The notes under the pieces are model-generated. The model did no database searches, was not told the DNA's origin, and saw nothing but the letters and a program-made list of their open reading frames with translations. Position numbers and translations under genes: made by a program. 7,389 nucleotides of DNA from CAWUKT01 sp041565275. GTDB lineage: Bacteria; Bacteroidota; Bacteroidia; J057; JADKCL01. The stretch lies in assembly GCA_041565275.1 (NCBI GenBank), contig JBFGVE010000144.1:1-7389 (forward strand), in the 5' to 3' direction. Below are positions 1 through 5,638 of this stretch, in pieces. Each line of letters opens with the position of its first letter. Within the stretch, counting starts at the first letter, position 1.

Positions 1-117
1 ACTTGCTTTCAACTTTGGGTATCCTTAGATTAGTCACACCATTCAGGATTTCGCAAGTAGGACATAAGAAGTTGTGACTTGCTTTCAACTTTGGGTATCC
101 TTAGATTAGTCACACCA
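1..117 (+). CRISPR. End of a CRISPR array (type II-C-like repeat)
   Basis: A 41-nt sequence at 1-41 recurs without a mismatch at 77-117. The six bases before the second copy (71-76, GTTGTG) complete a repeat of 46-47 nt at 71-116/117. The first copy is cut by the window edge. The spacer between them (about 41-70) is then 29-30 nt. The repeat ends are nearly inverted (GTTGTGACT and AGTCACACC, 8 of 9 positions complementary). Known family: 46-47 nt repeats beginning GTTGTG with a CTTTCAA core and 30-nt spacers occur with Cas9 type II-C systems of Bacteroidota, so the type is inferred from repeat resemblance alone. No cas gene or anti-repeat (tracrRNA) is visible here. The terminator at 180-218 suggests this is the distal end of an array read rightwards. 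With only two copies visible, array length and activity are unknown. Confidence 0.8.
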
Positions 118-179
118 GAGGTTTATCAACTTGTTGATTTACAGGGTTCTAAATGGGGTAGACGATGTGTAAAATCTCC

Positions 180-218
180 AAAAAAGCACCGTTATCATAC
201 TTGATACGGTGTTTTTTT
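180..218 (+). terminator. Rho-independent terminator after the CRISPR array
   Basis: The arms 187-197 and 202-211 (CACCGTTATCA / TGATACGGTG) form a 10-bp stem with one bulged T and a TACT loop. A run of seven T follows at 212-218. Six A precede the stem, so the hairpin could also terminate minus-strand transcription coming from the IS66 remnant. Most likely it ends the pre-crRNA transcript. The 62 bases between the last repeat and this hairpin (117-179) hold no gene; they contain a short palindrome (ATCAACTTGTTGAT, 125-138). Confidence 0.8.
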
Positions 219-273
219 GTTTTCAATTCGTATCCGCCCTGTGAACTACATCTAGGATTCCTCCAATAAAATC

Positions 274-450
274 TTAGGACCGCTGCTGTTTCCACTTTCC
301 TGGCAGCAATTCTTCAAGCCGCTGGATGCTGTGGGTCGGCATGCGGTTGATTACGTCTCGCAGGTAGTCAAAAGGATTGATGCCGTGCAATTTGCAGCAG
401 GCCATCAGGGAATAGATCATCGCCGCCCGCTGCGCACCTTTGTGGCGCAC
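274..450 (-). pseudogene. IS66 transposase fragment, 3' exon (C-terminus)
   Basis: The minus strand reads VRHKGAQRAAMIYSLMACC, then KLHGINPFDYLRDVINR and ends LEELLPGKWKQQRS with TAA at 274-276. This is the classic IS66 TnpC C-terminus (58 residues plus stop). Its first codon follows directly on the last Ala codon of the other exon when 451-2332 is removed, giving YLFA-VRHKGAQRAA, which is co-linear with family members that read YLFAGSH-type sequence there. The piece is intact but is separated from its upstream part by the intron, and the whole gene is already truncated and frameshifted, so no functional transposase results even after splicing. Confidence 0.88.
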
Positions 451-452
451 GG

Positions 453-524
453 TGAGTAGACCGGGGGAATTTCACCCCCAGCCCCTCTCAGAACCGGACG
501 CGCCCTTCTCAAGGCATCCGGCTC
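453..524 (-). ncRNA. Group II intron domains V and VI
   Basis: Domain V (minus strand, 524 down to 491) is exactly 34 nt. Its outer 8-bp stem is GAGCCGGA with UCCGGUUC, then a two-base CG bulge, a 6-bp inner stem UGCCUU/AGGGCG and a GAGA tetraloop. The catalytic AGC triad is present at its second to fourth bases. Domain VI follows (490 to about 453), with a GGGGG/CCCCC hairpin around a UGAAAUU loop and an unpaired A in the UCUACUC strand that could be the branch point. All expected elements of the active site look undamaged, in contrast to the broken maturase gene. Confidence 0.88.
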
Positions 525-554
525 CCATTATCCAGCCATACATCCCGAAGAACC

Positions 555-1804
555 TTAACCAAAAGATTTCCGGGGTCGCAACCCGTAGCGCCAATGGGCA
601 AAAAGGTCAGGATTTTCACTTGCAAATTTCCCTAACCGGTGCTATGCCCGGCGTTTGTGGTAGCGTAACTTTCTAAACTTTTGCATGATCCATCTGGCAA
701 GCCGTTGATTCAACCTTTTGAAGATCGGATACATCGCAGTTTTGTAAAACTTACCATGGTAGTTCAGTCAGCCTTGCAACGTTGGATTGATGACCCTGGC
801 AATGAATGCAAGGTCCTTTTCAGTCCACAGATGCAAATTCCACCTTCTGATCGTTTCCCCGATACGCTTCTTTGCCTTGCTGCTGATCGCAGGAAGAAAA
901 CTCACAAAGTATCCCGTCTTTTGGCTCCCGGCCAGCCGCGGGCGAAAAGTGAAGCCCAGAAAATCAAATTGTATTTGATCGTACTTCTTATTCTTGCCGC
1001 TACGGTAACAGTATACAACCTTCGTTCAGGGTGCAATTCAAGCTTACAGGCAGTCAACCGCTGTTGGAGTGCGAATTGGAGGTGTTGAGCCAGCGCCAAA
1101 GTCACACAATGACAGATACAATCATCAGCATACCTTTCGAAGGGGATGCCGGGATAGTTCCTCACCATCCATTCATCAAACACGTAATGCAGGAACAGAT
1201 TAGCCAACAACGGTCCGATCACCGAGCCTTGCGGAACACCTTGTTCCCGTTCTATGCGTTCTCCGGTGGATGTTTGGTACGGTATCCGCAGCCAGCGACG
1301 GATGTATAACTTCAACCATTTACAGTCAGTATGACGGTCAATGGCCTTTTGGAGCAGGTCATGATCAATGCTGTCAAAGAAAGCTTTAATGTCCATGTCC
1401 AGCACTCAGTCGTACTTCCAGCACCGTTTGCGGGCTTGTGCGACAGCTCCATGCGCTGACTTTCCCGGTCGATACCCATAGGAGTCGGTATGAAAGATCG
1501 GTTCCACCCGGGCTTCCAATTTCATAACTGCTGCCAACTGAGCCACTCTGTCGGCTACAGTGGAAATACCCATAGGCCGTTTCCCGCCTCCGCTCTTTGG
1601 GATCTCGACCAGTTTTACAGCCGGGGGCATATAGCTCCCCGATGACATTCGATTCCAGATCTTGTAGAGATTGTTTTTCAGATCTCCCTCAAAGTCCTCG
1701 ATCGTTTGACCACCGATCCCGGCTGAACCTTGGTTAGATTTTACTTTTAACCATGCATTCCAAATTAGATGTTTAGAAATTGTAAATGGCTTTGCTTGCC
1801 GCAT
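555..1804 (-). pseudogene. ltrA: Group II intron reverse transcriptase/maturase (LtrA-type), degraded
   Basis: Repaired, this would be a protein of about 417 residues: an RT domain followed by the maturase (X/thumb) domain, with no HNH endonuclease. The ATG at 1802-1804 has a strong AGGAGG at 1810-1815. Visible RT blocks include KPFTISKHLIWNAWLKVKSN, EIPKSGGGKRPMGISTVADR, FHTDSYGYRPGKSAH, LDMDIKAFFDSIDHDLL, EQGVPQGSVIGPLLANLF and the catalytic FERYADD. The thumb reads FDFLGFTFRPRLAGSQK, then TIRRWNLHLWTEKD and LNYHGKFYKTAMYP, and the C-terminus LFAHWRYGLRP. Four lesions are seen: TGA at 1406-1408 (KYD*VLDMD), a frameshift near 1023-1024 after HPE (probably 4 nt missing), TGA at 768-770 (LQG*LNY) and TAG at 642-644 (RRA*H). 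All three stops sit where the family has Trp. The natural stop is TAA at 555-557. The gene cannot yield an active protein by normal decoding. Confidence 0.92.
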
Positions 1805-2332
1805 TAAGTCCTCCTGTTTGACCAGTTGTTCAATGCTTTAAGCCGGATAATCCGACCGCTTCGGTCCACGACCATTACAGTCGCTTCATCACTACTACCG
1901 GTCGGTCCGCCCCTGTGCTTCGTATCGGATATTGGCTCTTGCTTTTCAGGGCTTGAGCGGTCTCCTTGGCACCGAAACGACAGGTTTCCAAGTTCCTTAT
2001 TAAAGCCTTCATGTAGATCACGCTACCTGCGTGCCGGATGCCGCCCGGGCAGTAAACAGGTTACCCCCGGACTTATTCTAAGCTTTTCGCAACAACTTAG
2101 TTTTGACATCGCCTTTTACCTTTCGACAGTTCATCAGTGGTTCCCTTTCGGTCGTCTCCTACATGATTACCTGAACACATTTTCTGTGCCCTTTTCCGTA
2201 TCGCTCACCACAAAGGCTCTTTACCTATGCAGCATACGGTGGTTTGAAGCCGACTCCTGTAAGCAGGCTCCGGGAGGTCGGTTCTCCCATCTTTAATAAA
2301 GCATCGCTGCATTGGCAGCGTTCATGGCGCAC
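1805..2332 (-). ncRNA. Group II intron 5' ribozyme region (domains I to early IV)
   Basis: These 528 bases lie between the intron 5' end and the maturase start and contain no credible gene; a plus-strand open frame across them is an antisense shadow. By position they should hold domains I-III and the first part of domain IV. A clear hairpin near the 5' end is GCTGC-CAAT-GCAGC (minus strand, about 2306-2319). AGCAAG at 1938-1943 (minus strand) could pair with the last six exon bases UUUGCU with one G-U pair, and so is a possible EBS1; this was found by eye only. I have not folded the full region. Confidence 0.6.
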
Positions 2333-2675
2333 AGCAAAGAGATAATTCTTCCGCCCGATGGCGATGGGCCGGATCAAGTTCTCGGCGAGCACTAAAGCTG
2401 CTTCGACACGCTTTTTCATTGTCGACTTCGAGCCGACCGTCCTGCAAATATCGGGTGATGTAGTTGAAGCGGTGGAGCAGATAGGTGAAGGTTTTACCCA
2501 TCAGGTCTTTGGGCAGGAATTCCGGGGCTTTGTGCTGTTCGATCATCCATTTGCCGATCTGATCGATCACCGGCATGGCCTCTTCCTGGCGAAGCGCCTT
2601 GCGCCGATCTGTGTTCAACTGATGTTCACGCGCCTTTCGCTCGACCGTGTAGAGTTTTTGTATCCACTTCAGATT
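2333..2675 (-). pseudogene. IS66 transposase fragment, 5' exon (truncated, frameshifted)
   Basis: The minus strand reads LKWIQKLYTVERKAREHQ, then a stretch with RKALRQEEAMPVIDQ, FLPKDLMGKTFTYLLH and YLQDGRLEVDNEKA. This is the typical IS66 TnpC order leading to the catalytic region. The frame breaks within 2387-2411; the next frame resumes with AENLIRPIAIGRKNYLFA, which contains the catalytic Glu region of the DDE transposase. Relative to the usual spacing between DN and EN there are about 25 extra bases at the break, giving a +1 shift. The fragment ends on a whole Ala codon (GCT, 2333-2335) exactly where the intron begins. There is no start codon of its own: an in-frame TAA lies at 2676-2678. 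About 114 codons remain of a protein normally near 500 residues. Confidence 0.85.
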
Positions 2676-2761
2676 TTAATTGACATAGTGTAATGATAAT
2701 AGATCTTTGACTAAACCTACCGTCCACACAAATGTAGCAGCTCCAGTCGGAGAAGTCGAAC
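2676..2761. other. Short spacer between IS66 remnant and tyrS
   Basis: These 86 bases lie downstream of the tyrS stop and next to the broken right edge of the IS66 remnant. They are AT-rich near the IS66 side. I find no terminator with a T run for tyrS, no inverted repeat of IS66 and no gene; a 4-bp CTCC/GGAG hairpin at about 2740-2751 is too weak to call. Confidence 0.5.
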
Positions 2762-4045
2762 TCAATTCGAAAATACAAGGAAGTGTTTTTTCTTTCCTTT
2801 GTTGATCAGTATAAATTGATCGTTGATCAAGTCGTTGTCCCTTACAATATATTCGGGATCAATGATCTTATTCTTATTGATGGCGATTGACTGGTCCTTG
2901 GTGAGCGCTCGACGGGCTTCTCCTTTGGATGCAGTTACACCTTGATCTGTCAAGAAGTCAATGATATTCACTCCTGCATTCAGCGCAGTCCTGTCAACAA
3001 CAGACTGAGGGACCCCCTCAAAAATACGTATCAGTTCCTGGGGGGAAAGGGCGCGGAGGTCATGGATTCCTCCTTTACTGAACATGAGCCTTGTGGCGCT
3101 GATCGCTGTGTTCAGTGCCTTTTTTCCATGAATTCTCAGGGTCATTTCTTCAGCGAGGTCGCGTTGGAGAGTACCTGGCTGCTCTGCATTTTTAGCAATG
3201 AGGACTTCCAGTTCAGGGATTGACTTCAGGCTGAATATCTTTGCGAGGGTTATGATATCCTCGTCTCCTTGCTGAATGAAGAATTGATAAAACTCATAGG
3301 GAGGGGTCATTTCGCCATCAATGAAAATATTCCCCTTCTCTGATTTACCAAATTTTTTACCCTCAGAATTAGTAATCAGAGGACATGTAAACGCGAAGAC
3401 ATCTTCATTGGGGCCCATTATCCTCCGGATCAATTCTTTACCCGTAGTGATATTCCCCCACTGATCAGAACCGCCAAACTGCATATGGCAGCCAAACTCT
3501 TTATGGAGATGAAAAAAATCATAGCCCTGTATCAGTTGATAGGAGAACTCAGAAAACGAAATTCCCGTTCCAGCGTCCAGGCGACTTCTAACAGAGTCTT
3601 TAGACAGCATATAATTTACAGTGAGGTGTTTGCCAACCTCCCTCAAAAAGTCTAGAAATCCCAAATCCTTGAACCAATCGTAGTTGTTGGCAATGATGGC
3701 TGGGTTTTCAGGGGTCTCAAAGTCTAGGAAGCGGCTAATCTGTTCACGGAAGCGATTCATATTATGAGTAATGGTTGCTTCACTTAGGAGATTCCGTTCC
3801 GCAGATTTTCCGGAAGGATCTCCGATTTGACCAGTTGCTCCACCAATCAGGGCAATAGGCGTATGACCATACCGTTGAAAATGCACCAATAACATCAACG
3901 GCACCAAGTTCCCGATACCCAATGATGGGGCAGTAGGATCAAATCCCACATAACCTATGGCCTTGTTATTTTTCAGAAATTCCTCAGTTCCAGGAATGAT
4001 GTCCTGAATCAATCCACGCCATGCCAACTCTTCGATTAGTCCCAT
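2762..4045 (-). CDS. tyrS: Tyrosyl-tRNA synthetase
   Basis: This cytoplasmic class I aminoacyl-tRNA synthetase activates tyrosine with ATP and charges tRNA-Tyr. It has 427 residues, the usual length. The Rossmann catalytic domain opens with YVGFDPTAPSL and continues HTPIALIGGATGQIGDPSGK. The tyrosine-site motif GGSDQWGNI is at residues 191-199. The KMSKS loop reads KFGKS (231-235). The C-terminal part (NAGVNIIDFLTDQGV to LINKGKKKHFLV) is the S4-like tRNA-binding domain. The oddity is the HIGH motif: residues 43-46 read GIGN. The last position as Asn is common, but the first His, equivalent to His45 of the Bacillus stearothermophilus enzyme, is Gly (codon GGT). The partner Thr of FDPT (residue 38) is kept. 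The start is ATG with AGGAAA just upstream; the stop is TGA, showing that TGA is a normal stop in this genome. It is divergent from the TPR gene, with a possible promoter at 4076-4106. Confidence 0.97.
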   Translation of the reverse strand: MGLIEELAWRGLIQDIIPGTEEFLKNNKAIGYVGFDPTAPSLGIGNLVPLMLLVHFQRYGHTPIALIGGATGQIGDPSGKSAERNLLSEATITHNMNRFREQISRFLDFETPENPAIIANNYDWFKDLGFLDFLREVGKHLTVNYMLSKDSVRSRLDAGTGISFSEFSYQLIQGYDFFHLHKEFGCHMQFGGSDQWGNITTGKELIRRIMGPNEDVFAFTCPLITNSEGKKFGKSEKGNIFIDGEMTPPYEFYQFFIQQGDEDIITLAKIFSLKSIPELEVLIAKNAEQPGTLQRDLAEEMTLRIHGKKALNTAISATRLMFSKGGIHDLRALSPQELIRIFEGVPQSVVDRTALNAGVNIIDFLTDQGVTASKGEARRALTKDQSIAINKNKIIDPEYIVRDNDLINDQFILINKGKKKHFLVFSN

Positions 4046-4075
4046 AATATTTCCTATTGACTATGCTCTGACACA

Positions 4076-4106
4076 CAAAAATAGAAGATGACTCATTATA
4101 ATGAAA
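4076..4106 (-). promoter_or_regulatory. Possible Bacteroidota-type promoter for tyrS
   Basis: On the minus strand TATTTTTG (4083-4076) matches the Bacteroidota -7 consensus TAnnTTTG fully. TTTC (4106-4103), one base off the -33 TTTG, lies 19 bases upstream. This would place the transcript start about 25 bases before the tyrS ATG. It was found by pattern only; AT-rich sequence makes chance matches likely. Confidence 0.45.
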
Positions 4107-4200
4107 GCTGACAAATTGAACCGTTTATCGAAATCTTAATACCCTGTTAAGCTACGGGCATCTTTAAATTAACACGATTTAATTGGTGACAATAGAGAAA

Positions 4201-4248
4201 TTTGATATTTTTACCCAAAATTAATTTGCGAGATAAAGTCTTATCTTG
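4201..4248 (+). promoter_or_regulatory. Possible promoter and leader hairpin of the TPR gene
   Basis: TTTG at 4201-4204 and TTAATTTG at 4221-4228 (7 of 8 to TAnnTTTG counting the free positions, spacing 16) form a candidate promoter. Directly after it an inverted repeat, arms 4229-4236 and 4241-4248 (CGAGATAA / TTATCTTG with one G-T pair, loop AGTC), would lie at or just past the start of transcription, so it could be a leader hairpin or an operator. A second AT-rich inverted repeat, AATTAA / TTAATT, sits upstream at 4167-4172 and 4179-4184. The rest of the 252-base divergent intergenic region shows nothing clear. Confidence 0.35.
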
Positions 4249-4297
4249 AGCAAAAGTAATTCGGGGAAAGTAAGCGATCGCATTGAAAGAATCTATT

Positions 4298-5614
4298 ATG
4301 AGGACTCACACAATCAAGTATTTTTTCCTCCTTGTCTTCTTGATGACCTGTTTCGTGGGAGTGAAAGCTCAGAATTCGGGGATCGTAGCTTATAGGCAAG
4401 CCGAAAATCTCCGTAAAGGTAAGCGCTATCGGGAAGCTATTGCCAAATACGAAGAGGCAATTCGCCTGGAGAATAATAATTACAGGTATTTCTTCTCCCG
4501 TGGCAAATGCTATTATGCGATGAAGGAATTCGACTTGGCTTTGTCTTCCTTTGAAGAAACTGTAGAGTTGAGAAGAGATTTTGTCTTTGCTTACACTTTG
4601 ATCGCTAAAATTTATCGTAAGAGGGGTGACAATGAAAATGCAGTCTACTATTACGATATGGCGTCCAAGGCTGAAGGGAACCCCGACCGTAAAGTTGGCT
4701 ACAAAATGGAAGCAGTCAAACTGCTTTTGAGGGATAAGAAAATGGAAGAAGCACAGAGGCATCTGTCTGAAGCGAAGCAGTTTGCCCCTGGCGATCTAAA
4801 CATCTTATACTTTGATGCCAAAATCAGTAACCAAAATGGAGATTATGGGCGTGCGCGTGATAACATGCTTGCCGCTACCCCTAAGGTAGCCAATGATCCT
4901 CCTGCTACCTCAGCAAAGTACTATTACGAGTTAGGTTATGCTTACAATAAGCTTGGTAACTATAAAGGAGCTCAGCAGGCTTGGGAAAAGGCTTATTTCG
5001 GTCCTTACAAGCCGGCAATTGACAGCGAAAGATCTAAGAATAGCCCAGCTTATTTTTACAGGATAGCGGTCTCTTATTACATTGCTGGCCAGTATCAGGA
5101 ATCTCGAGCTTATATTGATAAAGCCCTTGAGTTACAGAACAATTTCGGCGCAGCCTATACATTGCTGGGAAAAATGGCAAAGAAGGAGGGGAACTTCAGC
5201 TCAGCTATTGAAAACTACCGTATTGCTGCAAATTTTGAAGAGGATCCCAATAAGAAAATTAGGATTCAGATGATGATGACTTCTCTCCAGATTGATGCCC
5301 AGGATTACAGCGGGGCCATTAGTTCTGCCAATGAAATCCTTTCTAAGCAGCCAGAAAATTCACAGGTCATGTATTACAAGGCGATGTCCCAGTACAGGAC
5401 TGGCAACTATATGGAATCAATTTCTACCTTGGAAAACCTCCTCTCCAATACAGACGACAATAAGACTAAAGCACGATACAACTTCATTATAGGCATGGCA
5501 GCCAGGGATACAGATGTTGGGCGGGCTAGAGAAGCATTCAGGTCTGCCATGTTCGGCCCCTACAAACCAGCTGCCAAGATTGAATATGACAAGTTGAGTG
5601 GCGATGCTGGGTAA
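4298..5614 (+). CDS. Exported TPR-repeat protein
   Basis: This 438-residue protein starts with a signal peptide: a short basic start (MRTHTIK), a hydrophobic core (YFFLLVFLMTCFVGV) and a likely signal peptidase I cut after KA (residue 24, before QNSG). It is therefore probably periplasmic or facing the periplasm. The rest is almost entirely TPR-like helix pairs, beginning AYRQAENLRKGKRYREAIAK, YFFSRGKCYYAMKEFDLALS and AYTLIAKIYRKRGDNENAVY. TPR domains serve as protein-binding scaffolds, so no enzymatic role is expected; the partner is unknown. A motif FGPYKPA occurs twice, at residues 234-240 and 419-425, each time at the end of a helix-rich unit. I prefer the ATG at 4298 to the in-frame TTG at 4283 because it puts the signal peptide directly at the N-terminus. 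No strong ribosome binding site is seen, which is usual in this phylum. The gene is divergent from tyrS and convergent with purM, 24 bases away. Confidence 0.9.
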   Translation: MRTHTIKYFFLLVFLMTCFVGVKAQNSGIVAYRQAENLRKGKRYREAIAKYEEAIRLENNNYRYFFSRGKCYYAMKEFDLALSSFEETVELRRDFVFAYTLIAKIYRKRGDNENAVYYYDMASKAEGNPDRKVGYKMEAVKLLLRDKKMEEAQRHLSEAKQFAPGDLNILYFDAKISNQNGDYGRARDNMLAATPKVANDPPATSAKYYYELGYAYNKLGNYKGAQQAWEKAYFGPYKPAIDSERSKNSPAYFYRIAVSYYIAGQYQESRAYIDKALELQNNFGAAYTLLGKMAKKEGNFSSAIENYRIAANFEEDPNKKIRIQMMMTSLQIDAQDYSGAISSANEILSKQPENSQVMYYKAMSQYRTGNYMESISTLENLLSNTDDNKTKARYNFIIGMAARDTDVGRAREAFRSAMFGPYKPAAKIEYDKLSGDAG

Positions 5615-5638
5615 TGAAAAGTGGAAAACTTCCTCGCA

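Larger units (their letters stand above)
451..2332 (-). mobile_element. Group II intron inserted in the IS66 remnant
   Basis: The element is about 1.88 kb, the usual size for a group II intron carrying a maturase without an endonuclease domain. On the minus strand it starts GTGCGCC at 2332, matching the GUGYG 5' consensus. It then carries a structured region (1805-2332), the protein gene (555-1804), a linker (525-554), domain V (491-524) and domain VI, ending CTACTCAC(C) at 452 or 451. Removing 451-2332 restores the transposase frame across the joint. No target-site duplication is expected for retrohoming; the 8-bp GTGCGCCA seen at both edges is partly the intron's own 5' end. The encoded protein is broken, but domain V looks intact, so splicing would need a maturase supplied from elsewhere. 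Confidence 0.9.
230..2675 (-). mobile_element. Truncated IS66-family element, split by a group II intron
   Basis: Two separate minus-strand pieces (2333-2675 and 274-450) encode consecutive parts of the C-terminal third of an IS66 transposase and are separated by the intron at 451-2332. The right limit is where similarity stops beside an in-frame TAA (2676-2678). The N-terminal two-thirds of the transposase, the accessory genes and the right terminal inverted repeat are absent. The left limit at about 230 is a guess: GTATCCGCCCTGTGAAC at 230-246 resembles IS66 terminal repeats, which commonly start with GTA, but no second end exists to confirm it. This is a dead remnant that cannot move by itself. 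By eye the stretch is richer in G+C than the flanking housekeeping genes. Confidence 0.8.

Noticed and set aside
117..218. tracrRNA between the last repeat and the terminator
   Set aside because: No sequence complementary to the repeat core is present; only the repeat's own inverted ends pair.
440..1309. Plus-strand open frames at 440-676, 681-1088, 787-978 and 1031-1309
   Set aside because: They are antisense to the intron ribozyme and maturase, with no family resemblance.
902..1405. Diversity-generating retroelement or retron reverse transcriptase
   Set aside because: The RT blocks, thumb domain and adjoining domain V are those of a group II intron maturase; there is no template/variable repeat pair or retron RNA.
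555..1804. Stop codons at Trp positions taken as recoding of TGA (and TAG) to Trp
   Set aside because: tyrS in the same window ends with TGA, PurM, TyrRS and OmpA-domain genes use TGG for Trp, one of the three stops is TAG, and a frameshift is also present. Decay of a mobile-element gene explains all of it.
1826..2296. 156-codon plus-strand open frame
   Set aside because: It is antisense to the structured 5' part of the intron; the composition looks like a reversed RNA gene and no protein motif is recognisable.
443..2332. GTGCGCCA at both edges as a target-site duplication of a DNA transposon
   Set aside because: One copy is the intron's own GUGCG 5' end, and the content between (maturase, domain V, domain VI) is a group II intron, which does not make such duplications.
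2735..2765. Partial tRNA suggested by GTTCGACT on the minus strand after tyrS
   Set aside because: The flanking bases do not form a T-stem or acceptor stem and there is no anticodon arm.
4241..4762. 173-codon minus-strand open frame across the TPR gene start
   Set aside because: It is a shadow opposite a well-supported exported TPR protein, with no recognisable motif.
5615..5638. Bidirectional terminator between the TPR gene and purM
   Set aside because: Only a 4-bp GGAA/TTCC stem with a ragged extension and no T run is seen.
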